This document shows, piece by piece, positions 34,791-45,400 of a stretch of 64,000 bases of DNA. Numbering within the stretch: the stretch's first letter is position 1; the number at the start of each line of letters is the position of its first letter. The notes below the pieces were generated by a model that worked only from the letters and a program-made list of their open reading frames with translations, was not told the origin of the DNA and made no database searches. The translations under genes were made by a program, and so were the position numbers. Source of the stretch: Gelatoporia subvermispora B (lineage: Eukaryota > Basidiomycota > Agaricomycetes > Polyporales > Gelatoporiaceae); the NCBI GenBank assembly GCA_000320605.2, contig KB445819.1, positions 210,550 through 274,549 of the forward strand, written 5' to 3'.

Positions 34791-35010
34791 AGGAACTTAA
34801 CATGAAGCTTTTTGAAGTCTCGCAGTCGATCACCGAGGTACCTTTATGATCAAATGTAGCAAATATATTCGGCATTCATCTATTATCCTCTTCGGAAATG
34901 CTCCAAGGATAGTCATGTTTCCATAGACCGATGCCTTGTAGTCTACTGTGATGGGCTAGGCTGCAACACATCTGGCGCACATATCAATCCATTCTACAAA
35001 GAGGCTTTCT

Positions 35011-35935
35011 CTATCTTTTCTGCCCCGCTCCCCGTACTATCCTCGCGCTCGACACTCCGTTGATGTTCGACCTAGGTCGACTAGACCAGTGGACTCCACC
35101 GTACACCGGAAAGTGGTAGCACACCAGACACATTGCGATCCAGCCACTGAGGACAACCGCGGTGTAATTCATATTGGATACGGTCGAGTCCGGCGTACTC
35201 GGAAATGCGAACACAACAATCGCGAATGACATCCACGCCACCGCAATGACAGCGACAGGTCTCCCCTGCACCCGCAAATCAGTTAGTACCAGAAGCATAT
35301 ACAAATCCAGAGCACACTACGCACCCACCGCACAAGCGAAAACGCGCCCGGGACCCATTCCTTGCCTTCTAATGATCGGCTCGTCACAGGGATAAACCAG
35401 GACATGTACAGCCCTGCGATACTAAGAGAAGATCGCAGACGACGCGGTGGGGCCCTCGAGCGCGAGGAGCCCGAGTAGGAGTGCGGTGCCGGCGCAAGCC
35501 CATGCGCCACGCATGGGCGTGCGTGTGCGCGAGTGCAGCTTGTAGCGCACAGATGAGAAAGGGGGCACGCCATCGCGCGAGAATGTGAAGACGAGCCGGG
35601 GCGAAACGATGAGCTGGATAGCCGAGATCGGCCTGAGACGAATAGGTGGAGTGTGGTTATGCACAATGCTGGCGCCGTTGAAAAACCTATACGGACGTCA
35701 GACTCGGATCAACGCAGGGAATTCGCAAACAGCTCACTGAGTCGATATCGCAAATGACAAGAACACGAGTACTCCTCGCTGGCCAAAGCTAGTTAGGAAC
35801 ACCAGGGGAATGTTGGATTAACCGTGATCTACTGCAAGATCGAGTGAACGATACACCCACTGTTGCCACAGGTTGACCGATAGGGTTGCTCACAATGCCG
35901 GCGATGTCTGTTCCCATGCAGAATGCGAGCGCCAT
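35011..35935 (-). pseudogene. C-terminal half of an amino-acid permease (APC family)
   Basis: Segments in order: ALAFCMGTDIAGIVSNPIGQPVA; GQRGVLVFLSFAIS; PISAIQLIVSPRLVFTFSRDGVPPFSS; TASSAIFS; SIAGLYMSWFIPV; and GRPVAVIAVAWMSFAIVVFAFPSTP with NMNYTAVVLSGW. These match the second half of fungal GABA/choline-type permeases of the plasma membrane or vacuole. The N-terminal half is absent: at 35,936 the sequence changes without a gap into zinc-finger relic 5 on the same strand. The loss of half the transporter makes function very unlikely. Confidence 0.75.
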
Positions 35936-36284
35936 ATTCATGCCTCGGTCTCAGCCTCCTCCTCGGCATGTTGATGCGCCTTGTGTGCGTGCGCGCACCG
36001 GGCCTGCGTCGCCGTGCCGGAACTCCATACACGGGTACGCAGACTCCCCCGACGTGGCATCGCGCGTGACGGTGCGCGCACGTCCTGTTACAGCACGAGG
36101 TCAGCTGGCAGCTGGGTGAACGAGCGGGAGAGAAAGAGGGCGCACCGGAGTAGATCTTGAGGCTGGGCCGGTGCTGCCGCGAGATGTGCGACCCGACGTT
36201 GCGCTTCGCCTTGGGGTCGCGCGCGCGGTACGTGTACGCGCAGCCCTCGTGCACGTACGGGCACGGCGCGAGGTTGGTCGTCAT
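35936..36284 (-). pseudogene. Zinc-finger-like family copy 5, N-terminal relic joined to permease
   Basis: MTTNLAPCPYVHEGCAYTY ... NVGSHISRQHRPS keeps the first finger of copy 3. The intron is about 61 bp with intact GT and AG. The second finger is damaged: CPCG has become YPCM, while HAHKAHQHA remains. Reading stops at EEEAETEA within the permease junction. About 300 bp of the promoter of copy 3 is also present. The copy is thus the 5' third of a copy 3-like gene, broken exactly where permease sequence begins. Confidence 0.75.
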
Positions 36285-36496
36285 GTCGTGATCGGCTGCC
36301 GTGAGCTGATGCGTCCTTGGGTAGGTCCTTGAGCAGGTCGTGTGTCGTATGCTGCGCGGTGAGTGTATGATCATGGACGTCCGTCGAGCGTGTTAGTGAG
36401 GTGGTAGAGAGACCCGGGCGTGAAGCTGAGGATGGAAATGGGTGCGAAGGACATGTCGCGAGACGCGCCTGCACACGGAGCTCGCGCGCCAAGTGT

Positions 36497-36516
36497 GCGG
36501 ACACGGTAACGTGACC
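36497..36516 (-). promoter_or_regulatory. GGTCACGTTACC upstream element, copy 5
   Basis: Twenty bases identical to 17297-17316, about 220 bp upstream of the ATG at 36284. Confidence 0.45.
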
Positions 36517-37009
36517 ACGCACGCGTCGGTGGCAGACACGCCTCGCATGACGCGTCTGCCCCATTTGAGGCCTTGCATTCAATGCCGGCATACCTCATAA
36601 TCTGCTTTTGTGCGCTCGGGTCAGATGATGAGAAACATCCCGCCAAGTCTCGAGTGGTCAGGGCGGCACGATGAATTCAGGACAGGACAGAAACGTCCCC
36701 CATGATATAACCAATTAAGAACGCACAATGAATCACACTGTCGAGGTCAAGGAGCCGCGTACCTCGACTTCTTTGTATTTTAATACACGTCTGCACCCTG
36801 ACGGTCTCAGCATGTTCGATTTCAACTTGACTCGGAGTGCCTCTGCTTAGAAGCGAGCAAGGCACCACTTACGAATAGCGAAAGCGCCTGAATGATCCCG
36901 GCTCAAAGACCTTGGTCGAGCGTCATAGATCCCTCGTTATAGATCCGGCTTCTCTGTGTAACTATGTAACTAACTAAGCAACTCGGCAGCTGGCAGGATT
37001 TTTGGTCGC

Positions 37010-38560
37010 CATCGCAGGTATTAGAGGCGAGACGTGTGGCACGCAGAGCGTACGTTCCGCAAAGCTGGGGAAAATGATGACACGACATAGAACCATCGCC
37101 AGTTTGACATCATGGTCGAGAACAATGTGCGTGAGGACAACGGTAGCCAGTCTTCAGAAGGGATAGCTCGGACATGAACCAGTATGGTTTGCTGCGTTCT
37201 ACGGTGCGGTCAAGGTCTGATATGCTCGAAGCCGGTCATCCCATCGTCCGTGAGCTAGTGCAGACGACGGCATGAAAAACTGAGGTATTTCAGTGATGGT
37301 GGAATAATAGTATGACGATGCGCATATAGCGAAGCGCAGGAGCTCCTGAGATGCGCTCGGGTCGACGATGAGCTCTCGGGCGAGTCAATGTCCCGGACTT
37401 ATGGCGAGACTATAACGAGTCACTGGATGACTTCATCGTCGAAGTGATCTGTCGGACGCCCTCTGAGAATGATGAAAAATTATTTGTAGGTGCGGATAGG
37501 TCCGCGAAAGAATCTCGATGACACGTTCTGCTGTGACGCAAAGGGAGATGTCAAAAAAGTAACTCGAATGACGATGCCCACCAAGCTGGACAAGCCGAGT
37601 CACTCGAAAGTATCCAAGAGATCTAGCCTCTCTAGAGATATCACGTCTGTATACGGCTCGTTATGAGGATCGAGTCCAGAAGTGATATGAACATAACGAC
37701 TACTTCACTATCGGTGCCAGGAGCCGCGGCAAACTGTTCTCCAGTACCGCCATGATCCGTCATGTGGAGACGGAGACGCGGGAGGATTGACAATGAATAA
37801 AGATATACCGGAATTAGTCTTGGCCACCAGAACTAGATCGGACGCAAACTGTTGAATGAGCTCGGGAGATGCACCGCAGTGACATGGGATCGGACCTTGA
37901 CACATCCCTCATGCCCCTGAATCCTGGACTGCACCGTCGAGTAGGTCTGTCGGATACCATGCCATGGAGAAAGACAACAAGCCGTTTGATGCCCGGACAT
38001 CTTCTGCGCTATATGCCACAGTCACGGTATCACGACTTGTCGCTCACTGGCGATGGGTAGAACATTATGGCCTTAGAGAAGACTCCGTACAGAGGGGCGC
38101 AGCCACACTCATTGATTGTTTGATTCTGTGAGTCGTCAGGTTCACCAAAAGCAGGAGAGGGATGAGAAAGGCTGGATCCAGCGGCAGAACAACTTGAGCT
38201 AAACGGTCAGAGGCCTCTCTGCTTGACGGTATAAGTCAAGCAATTCGACTGAATCTGATCTGCACGAGGTTCAATTACAACGTGTGAAGTGATTGGATAT
38301 GTGTTGAAGATCGCAGGCAATCCAGAGAAGAACAGGAGACAATGGTGGTTGAGAGTCAAGACGAACCGCGCGTGTGTCGCGCGACAAGTCGCGTCTGACC
38401 ACGTAGACGTGCCCTCACACGTTTCCTCCGCGCATGCTCGACGAGATGCCTCCTATCACCTCGTTTTCTTGAATTAAAAGTACATACCGCACTCGACTAG
38501 ATAATTCACAAATACGTCTGGAAACTTGGCCATTGAGGACGCCAACTCTCAACAGGTCAC
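37010..38560. repeat. Unclassified repeat, copy B, upstream of ALG7
   Basis: The minus strand of 37,010-37,420 aligns with the plus strand of 61,360-61,800 (blocks around GTCCGGGAC.TTG.CTCGCCCGAG and GCGGAACGTAC). The plus strand of 37,420-38,560 aligns with 27,200-28,440. All versions have stops in every frame. The function and type are unknown. It also holds the ALG7 promoter. Confidence 0.5.
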
Positions 38561-38583
38561 TGGTTCACTCGCGGGGCGTGAAG

Positions 38584-40299
38584 ATGGCGCCAACACTCCG
38601 CCCGCGACCTCTCCCTCGTGTGCTACTGTTTTCCTTACTCCCAGTCGCTACGTGGCTCCTTATCCGACCACTACTCGACCCTGTTCCACTACCGGCTCTC
38701 TATGCATCGCTTGGTCTCTCGTTATTCGCTCTGCTTGGCACGCTCTATCTCGTCCCTGCGCTAGGACCCACGTTCATCCAAGCCGACCTGAAGGGGAGGG
38801 ATTTGCTCAAGACATATAATGATCCTATGTGAGTCCAACCCTGGTGCGCGTGCTCTCGCAGGTCTAATTGATCCTCGGCAGTCCAGAGAGTCTGGGGCTC
38901 GTCTGCGCGTCGATCTATATCCTCTTGCTCATCCTTTTCATTCCGTTCGCCTTCTCCGACTCGTTTGTCACGCAGAAGGGGCGCACAGAGACCGCGCGAC
39001 ACGGTATAGTCATCCATGAGTTTCCCCACCACCAGGTGCGTCCGCTGGCTTCCAGCTCCTACGCCTCGCACTGACGCATCCGTCAGCTTTCCGTGTATCT
39101 CTCTTCTCTCCTCTCGCTGCTCATGGCAACAATGCTCGGCTTCCTGGACGACGTCTTCGACATCCGCTGGCGGCACAAGCTCCCCATACCTATCATCGCA
39201 TCCATCCCGCTCCTGATCGTTTACTACGCGGAGCGCGGCGCAACGGACGTTGTCGTGCCGCTCCCGCTGCGCTGGTTGCTCGGCTCGCTCCTCAACCTCG
39301 GGCCGCTATACTACGTCTACATGTCCTTACTGTCGACATTCTGCACGAACAGCATCAACATCCTCGCGGGGATCAACGGCTCCGAGACGAGCCAGGCGCT
39401 GATCATCGCGCTCTCGGTCATCGTGAATGACCTACTGTACCTCCCCTGGCCGGTTGGATTTCGCATTGCGCTGCCTCTACACCTGCTTGGGCGACCTGCG
39501 GAGGTCGACTTTGGCGGCACGTGGCATGCGGGGATGGCTTATGGTAGCAGGATCCTGGTCGAGCGCCACCTGTTCAGCCTTTACTTTATGATGCCGCTCG
39601 TTGCCGTTTGCGCGGGGTTCCTGTATCACAATTGGTACATACCAACTGATTCCTTGTCAGTGACCCCTGTTGACATTACTTTGTCAGGTATCCTGCTCGG
39701 GCGTTCCCGGGGGACACACTGTGCTACGTGACAGGCATGGCATTCGCTGTCGTTGGCATCCAAGCACACTTTTCCAAGACGCTCCTGTTATTCTTCCTTC
39801 CACAGATCTTCAACTTTGTACTATCCTGCCCGCAGCTCTTCGGACTCGTCCCATGCCCACGACATCGCGTGCCTAGGTACTTCTCACTGTACTTACGAAC
39901 ACGACTGTGCATTCTAACACTGCTGGGTAGGTTCGATAGCGAGACTAGCCTGCTGCACCCTTCCAAGGCAGAGTTCAGGGAGAAGCCGCCGTCCGCATTT
40001 GCCACTCTCATTCTGCGCGTATTCGCAACGCTCGGACTCGTCCAGTTGACTACGGACGAGCAGACGGGCGCCATTACTGCGACGACGAACCTCACTATAT
40101 TGAACGTCCTCCTCGTCAGGTTGGGACCTATGAGAGAGGAGAGCCTGACCAAGACATTGATATGCACCCAGGTAAGAATTTGTACTCGACGGCCGAGCAA
40201 TGATGCTAACGGCAACTTTGGAAGGTCGCGGGGAGCGTACTCGCATTCATTGTGAGATATGGTTTGGCGGGACTAGTATATGATGGTAATAGAAGATAG
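38584..40299 (+). CDS. ALG7: UDP-GlcNAc:dolichyl-phosphate GlcNAc-1-phosphate transferase
   Basis: It catalyses the first step of N-glycan precursor assembly, transferring GlcNAc-1-phosphate to dolichyl phosphate on the ER membrane; it is the target of tunicamycin. Six or so exons with matching phases give a multi-pass protein of about 460 residues. Family motifs seen: GRDLLKTYNDPIPE..GLV near the N-terminus, GFLDDVFDIRWRHK (Asp-Asp pair), TFCTNSINILAGINGSE, FPGDTLCYVTGM and HFSKTLLLFFLPQIFNF. The C-terminus NRR follows a helix LAFIVRYGLAGLVYDG. Introns are 50-60 bp. A broken duplicate of exon 1 is at 28.4 kb. It marks the start of the conserved block of the window. Confidence 0.95.
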
Positions 40300-40396
40300 G
40301 AGAACTCATGTCACCGACACTGCAGCAGTGTAATTTATTCATTTCTCCGGATAGCAGCGAGCCCGTGGCCGTCCAACGAGTAGCTAACCTGCTAAC

Positions 40397-41969
40397 TTAC
40401 ACAGATCGCTCCGTACCCACGTCAACCTTCCCTTGTGCAATCCACTCCTCCTTTACAAAATTCATCCCCTGGTCCTCCTTCCGCTGCCGCGCCCGCTTGC
40501 CCAGGTGCTTCGCCAGCGGCTTCCTCCGGCCCGCGCGGCCCGTCTCCGCGTCGTCTGCTTGCTTGATAGAGAGCCGCTGCGCGCGCGCGGTGAGCAGCCT
40601 GTCGAGGGTGTCGCGCTGCCCCGGGGGCGCAGAGGCGTGGAGTGACTCCATGTAGTCAAAGAGCAGCATGGGACGCGAGGGGGAGGGGTGATGCGCGGCT
40701 TGGGGCGTTGCGCGTTCGGGATCGATGTAGGTGAGACCGGCGGTCGAGGCGCGAGAGGCTGGGGGCGTCGCGTACGACAGGCCTGCTGTGGATGCGCGGG
40801 AGGCTGGGGGTGATGCATAAGAGAGACCTGCGGTTGATGCACGTGAGATCGGGGGCGTTTCGTATGAGGGCCCTGCTGAGGAACGCGAAGTGGCTGGCTC
40901 AATGTAGGAGAGGCCTGCTGTCGACGAGCGTGAGAGAGGGCTCGGTGGTACGTCCGTTGGGATGGTGGAGGATGCGCGTGAGGATGCGGTGGATGATGAG
41001 GGGACGCCCAGAACAGACGGAGGAGCATGGAGCTTGCCCGAGGCGCGCATCGATGCGATGAGGGCACGGAAGTCCGGAGTAGCAGATGAGGATGAGCGCA
41101 CCGGTGTCGACGGTGACGCAGGTTCCGCGATCGATGGAAGCGTAATGTCAGTACTCTCGCTCAGGTTTCGTTGTACATTTTCGGAAGGAATAGGAACATT
41201 AGATGTTGCATTTGAGCTGAGAGGGCGATTCGGATGCCTAGCATTATCGCCGGCGAGTTGCGCAGCGGGGGTTGGCGCGGCACGCTTGGTTGCAACCTTC
41301 GCAGCTTTACGCGCGATGGGCTGTTGGATCGTGGCTATGGACGCCGGAGCCTTCGCCTGTTGGTGAACTCTAAGGGCTTCGTTGTTCGTCGGCGATGCGA
41401 CTGAAGTTGCAGGGGCCACACGGAGAGACTCGAGCGGACGATCGACCGAAATCCCTTGTACTGTACTACTGAGCGATGCTTCCACGTTGCGTGGCTGGGC
41501 GTCGAGGGAAAAAGTTGCCGGTGTTCGCGACGAGGCTGACGAAGGGAGAGCTACATACAGAAGGCACCGCATAATTACTTCGATTTTACATGGTCGATAC
41601 GCATGAACTCACCAATCTGCGGTGCGGGATTCTGCGAGCTTGAGGCACTCCCAGATCCGGTTTGATTTGACGCGTCAGCCGCTTCGCGTGTTCTTTTTGC
41701 GCAGCGACGGCACTGCCAGGTCTTCAATCCTTCGCCGAATGCACGATTTCCGGAGGCCTCAACAAGGGCTAGAACATCGTCTTCGGAAAGCGGAGGTATG
41801 TGGCACCCTGCATGCCGTTGAGCGAATTTCCGTTGACCGTAATGGATTTTGACAAACCATGGTGCCAGAAACGATGGCATCGGGAGCACTGGAGCATGAA
41901 TGCCTGCGGCGTGTGGTGTGTCTTGCCGCAGCGCACGCACGGCGTTCGTTCGATTGCGGCCGTGCTCAT
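40397..41969 (-). CDS. PHD-finger protein with Ser/Ala-rich repeats
   Basis: Three exons: 41969 to about 41877, about 41822-41612, and about 41553-40397, joined in phase. The N-terminus has CVRC, CSRC, HRFWHHGCH and, after a helical segment, WQCRRCAKR: a C4-H-C3 pattern typical of PHD fingers, which read histone-tail marks. The middle is Ser/Thr/Pro/Ala-rich and contains at least four imperfect repeats of SRASTAGLSYATPP type. The C-terminus is basic (KPLAKHLGKRARQRKED). A nuclear, chromatin-linked role is an inference from the finger; the exact orthology is not recognised. Its end faces the ALG7 end about 100 bp away. Confidence 0.65.
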
Positions 41970-42485
41970 CCTACCTTGTGTTGCTCTGAGCCTGCGCAAA
42001 TTTCTGATTTATTTGCGATGTCGAATGACTTATTTTCGAGACAGGAACGATGGTGATCCAGTTGCTGCTGCAAACACGAGAGAAGATGGAGTAAGAACGG
42101 TGACTGGGCCTGGATCGGCGATCGGAATCACATGAGCGGCAAGCGGGACCTGGCCAGATCTGGAACCCTAACCTGGGCGCTTCAGTAGTCGATGACTTCA
42201 ACTGCTCCCTCTCAGCCGTCCGGACTGCCGCATTCGAGGGTCGCCCGAACTTTGTTGCTTCAACCAGGTGAGAATAAATAGGAATTACACACACGTTTAC
42301 AATGGGTTATGGAGCTTGTAAGCGGAGAGAGTAATGCCAACGAAGGAAGAGACTGCGGGGTGACACCAGAATGAAGCGCCCATTAGTCGCCTGTTCAACA
42401 CAGCAGCTGCGACATCTCGCCAATAGCCACGTCCCATTGTAACAACAGCCTTAAACTTACCAGTCGTTCCTTACAATCATACAAC
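41970..42485. promoter_or_regulatory. Divergent promoter region, PHD gene and PLD gene
   Basis: Two genes point away from each other across about 515 bp. No exon is supported. Confidence 0.4.
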
Positions 42486-45400
42486 ATGGCTTCTATAGCC
42501 AGACCTTACGCAGGCATTGCAGATGTCGTGCACGGCATCATCCACGATAACTTGCCCAGTCTCGACCAGCAAGAGGAGCACGAGCGAGGCGAGCATCCCC
42601 AGACTCCACCGTTGGCCTCGTCCTCCGCTCCACGACAAGCTCCCGCCGCCGCTGCTGCCGCCGCTGCGAGCCCCGAACGACATGGCGAACGGCGCACCGA
42701 AAGGCATAGCGAATCCGGGTCGAGGAGCCATAACCGCAAGCCGTCCTTCTCTATCCCGCCGCCCACCACCCCGGCTGGCCGCAGCGGTCCTCCTCGCTCT
42801 CTGTCATTCAACTACTCACTATCGCCAGCCAGTCACCACCGCTCGTTGTCCCAGGCAGATGGCGGGGATTACCTTTCGCAGTCTGAGGAAGTCGACGAGG
42901 CCGATGAAGAGGACCCGGTACGCAGCTCCGACTTTCTCCCGGCGACGACGCCCTTCCGCGATGCGCTAGAACATCACGATCCTGAGCAGCGCGAACGCGA
43001 GCGTGAACGCGCTGAGCGTCATCTCAAACGGCGCAATAGCTACTTTACGGCCGAAGTCTGGAACCCGAAGAAATGGCTGTCCGAATCGTCCCAAGAGTCG
43101 TCGTCTTCGCCGACCGAGGTGGAGCGCAAGGGCTCGCGTCTGGACGGCACGGAGGGACCGCTCACGGAAGAGCCTGAGCAGGAAGGCGAGCAGACAGAGG
43201 CGGACGGAGTTACCGAAGCGCGCGAAAAGGACGCTGTCCAGATGCTGAAGGAGCCGCCGCGCGCAGGCCCCCGGCATACCAAGTCGATGCCGCACATCAA
43301 GACGACCGAGCCCCAACCTCGGACAAGCGCAGCGCCCAAATGGGGCCGCCTGCGCTCGCTGCTACCGCACATTGCGGAGCGGGCGAAGCAGTCACAGAAA
43401 GATTCGTCCGCGGTCGTGCCGCAGTCGGTGAACATCACCGACGAGCTCATCTCGGGCGGGTTCTCTGCGCTGATTTTGCGCCTCTGGTTCGAGCGCGACG
43501 AGAAGGGGCATCGCCGCGTCCCAGTGCTGTTCCATCGACTCAGGATTCGTGTCAGCGACAGCCTGCATCCGCTGCACGGACACAAGGCAGTGTTCCGTAT
43601 CGAGTGCGAATATGCGAACGGCGCGGTGCGGTGGGTCGTGTACCGCCAGCTGCGCGAATTTCTCTCACTGCACACACACTATGCGTTTTCGAACGCATTC
43701 AAGCAGCATGTCGAGACATTGCCTGATTTCCCTCGCACGAGTGCGTTCCTGTTTTTACGTATTATCCATTCTCTACCTAACACAGCGTAGGTTTACCGTA
43801 CTTCAAGTTCCTCCGCGAGCGGGGCGACGATGTCGGGCGCGCGGACTTTGCGCGTCTCCAGCGCGAGGCCCTGGAGAACTACCTCATCGGGCTCATCCGT
43901 GCAGTGGTGCGTCGTTCGATCTCCTCTCAACCTCCGGGATCGTGACACATGGTACATAGATGTTCCACCCGTCCGCCAACCGTCTCGCAGGTTTCCTGGA
44001 AGTCAGCGCGCTAATGATTGCGCTGGCGCGGTCTGGTGGTGCGCAGTATAAAGCTGGGCTGCTGCGGATCGATGCGGTCGGGAACAAGGGAAGCTTTGGG
44101 CGGCGCGCGACACGTTGGGGCGAGCGTAAGAAGCAAAAGTGGTGCTCTGTGCGCGAGAGCTATCTCGTCGTGCACGAGGAGATGGGCGAGGTGGGCCGAA
44201 GTTCAAGCGTTCATTGAATGAGCGAGGCACTGATCTTGACGCCGCGCAGCTCGCGGTGTGGGATGTGTTTCTTATTGACCAGGACTTCAAGATCGAGCGG
44301 CCGACAAGGTATTACCGGCAGGGCCTGAACATGTTCCATCAGCTCGAGCTGGAGGACGGCGAGGAGCACGAGCGAGAGAACGAGCACGAGCAAGGGCAGG
44401 GGCGCGACCCGAGGCGCGGGAGCGTGGATTCAAGCAAGCACCATTACGTCGCGTCGATCAAGTCACGCGTGTCGAAGGTGTTCTCGCGGAAGCACCGGCG
44501 GGGCTCGAGCGCGGCGAGCGCGTCGACGCACGCGCCGTCGCATATTGCGCAGGCTAATGGCCACGCACAGAATGGCAGCGCGAAGGCGGACACGGAGGGC
44601 CAGCAGCCGCAGCAGCACGGGGCGCACCACCGACGGTCGTCCAACTTCTCGCGCATGTCCGAGGTACCGTCGTCACCGCCATCTTCCCGCGCGGACACGC
44701 CAATGCTGGACCCGAGCACGAACACGAACCCGCTCATGTCGGGCGAGGAGCAGAACGAGCAGAGCGGCGGCGCGAAGGCGTCAAAGAAGAAGAAGAGCAG
44801 GGGAAACGAGGTGTCGAAGCATACGTTCTACATTGAGAATTCGCAGATGAGACTGAAGCTGTTTGCGAGGAACGAAGTGAGTGTGGATCGGGCTATGTTG
44901 GATTCGTACGTGGAGCGTGCTGATGGGTTGGGTGATAAACTTTAGAGGCAGATGCTGCAGTGGATTGCGTCGCTCGAGAAGGTTGCGCGCGAGTGTCATT
45001 GGACTGGACAAAATCGGTTCGACAGTTTCGCGCCCATTCGGCTCAACGTGGCCGCGCAATGGCTAGTGGACGGTGTAGGTGGCGTCTGCCGTCGGGATTA
45101 GCGTGATGGGCTGACGTTCTGTAGCGTGACTATTTCTGGAACCTGTCTCGAGCGATTCTCCTCGCGCGCGAGTGCATTTACATTCACGATTGGTGGCTGT
45201 CACCAGGTGCGTGTCCAGCGGAATCTGCCATTCCGTTAAACTAATGCGCTTCTATGCAGAGCTCCACTTGCGGCGTCCGAATAAGGAAAAGTACCGCCTT
45301 GATCGTCTTCTCGAGCGAAAAGCCAAAGAAGGGGTCAAGATCTACATCATTTTATAGTATGTCGACCAAATCTCGCGATGTTCAGTTGTCTGAACCAACC

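Noticed and set aside
29256..38560. A secondary-metabolite cluster around the reductase, P450 and permease
   Set aside because: No synthase backbone gene is present, the P450 is 25 kb away and the permease is broken.
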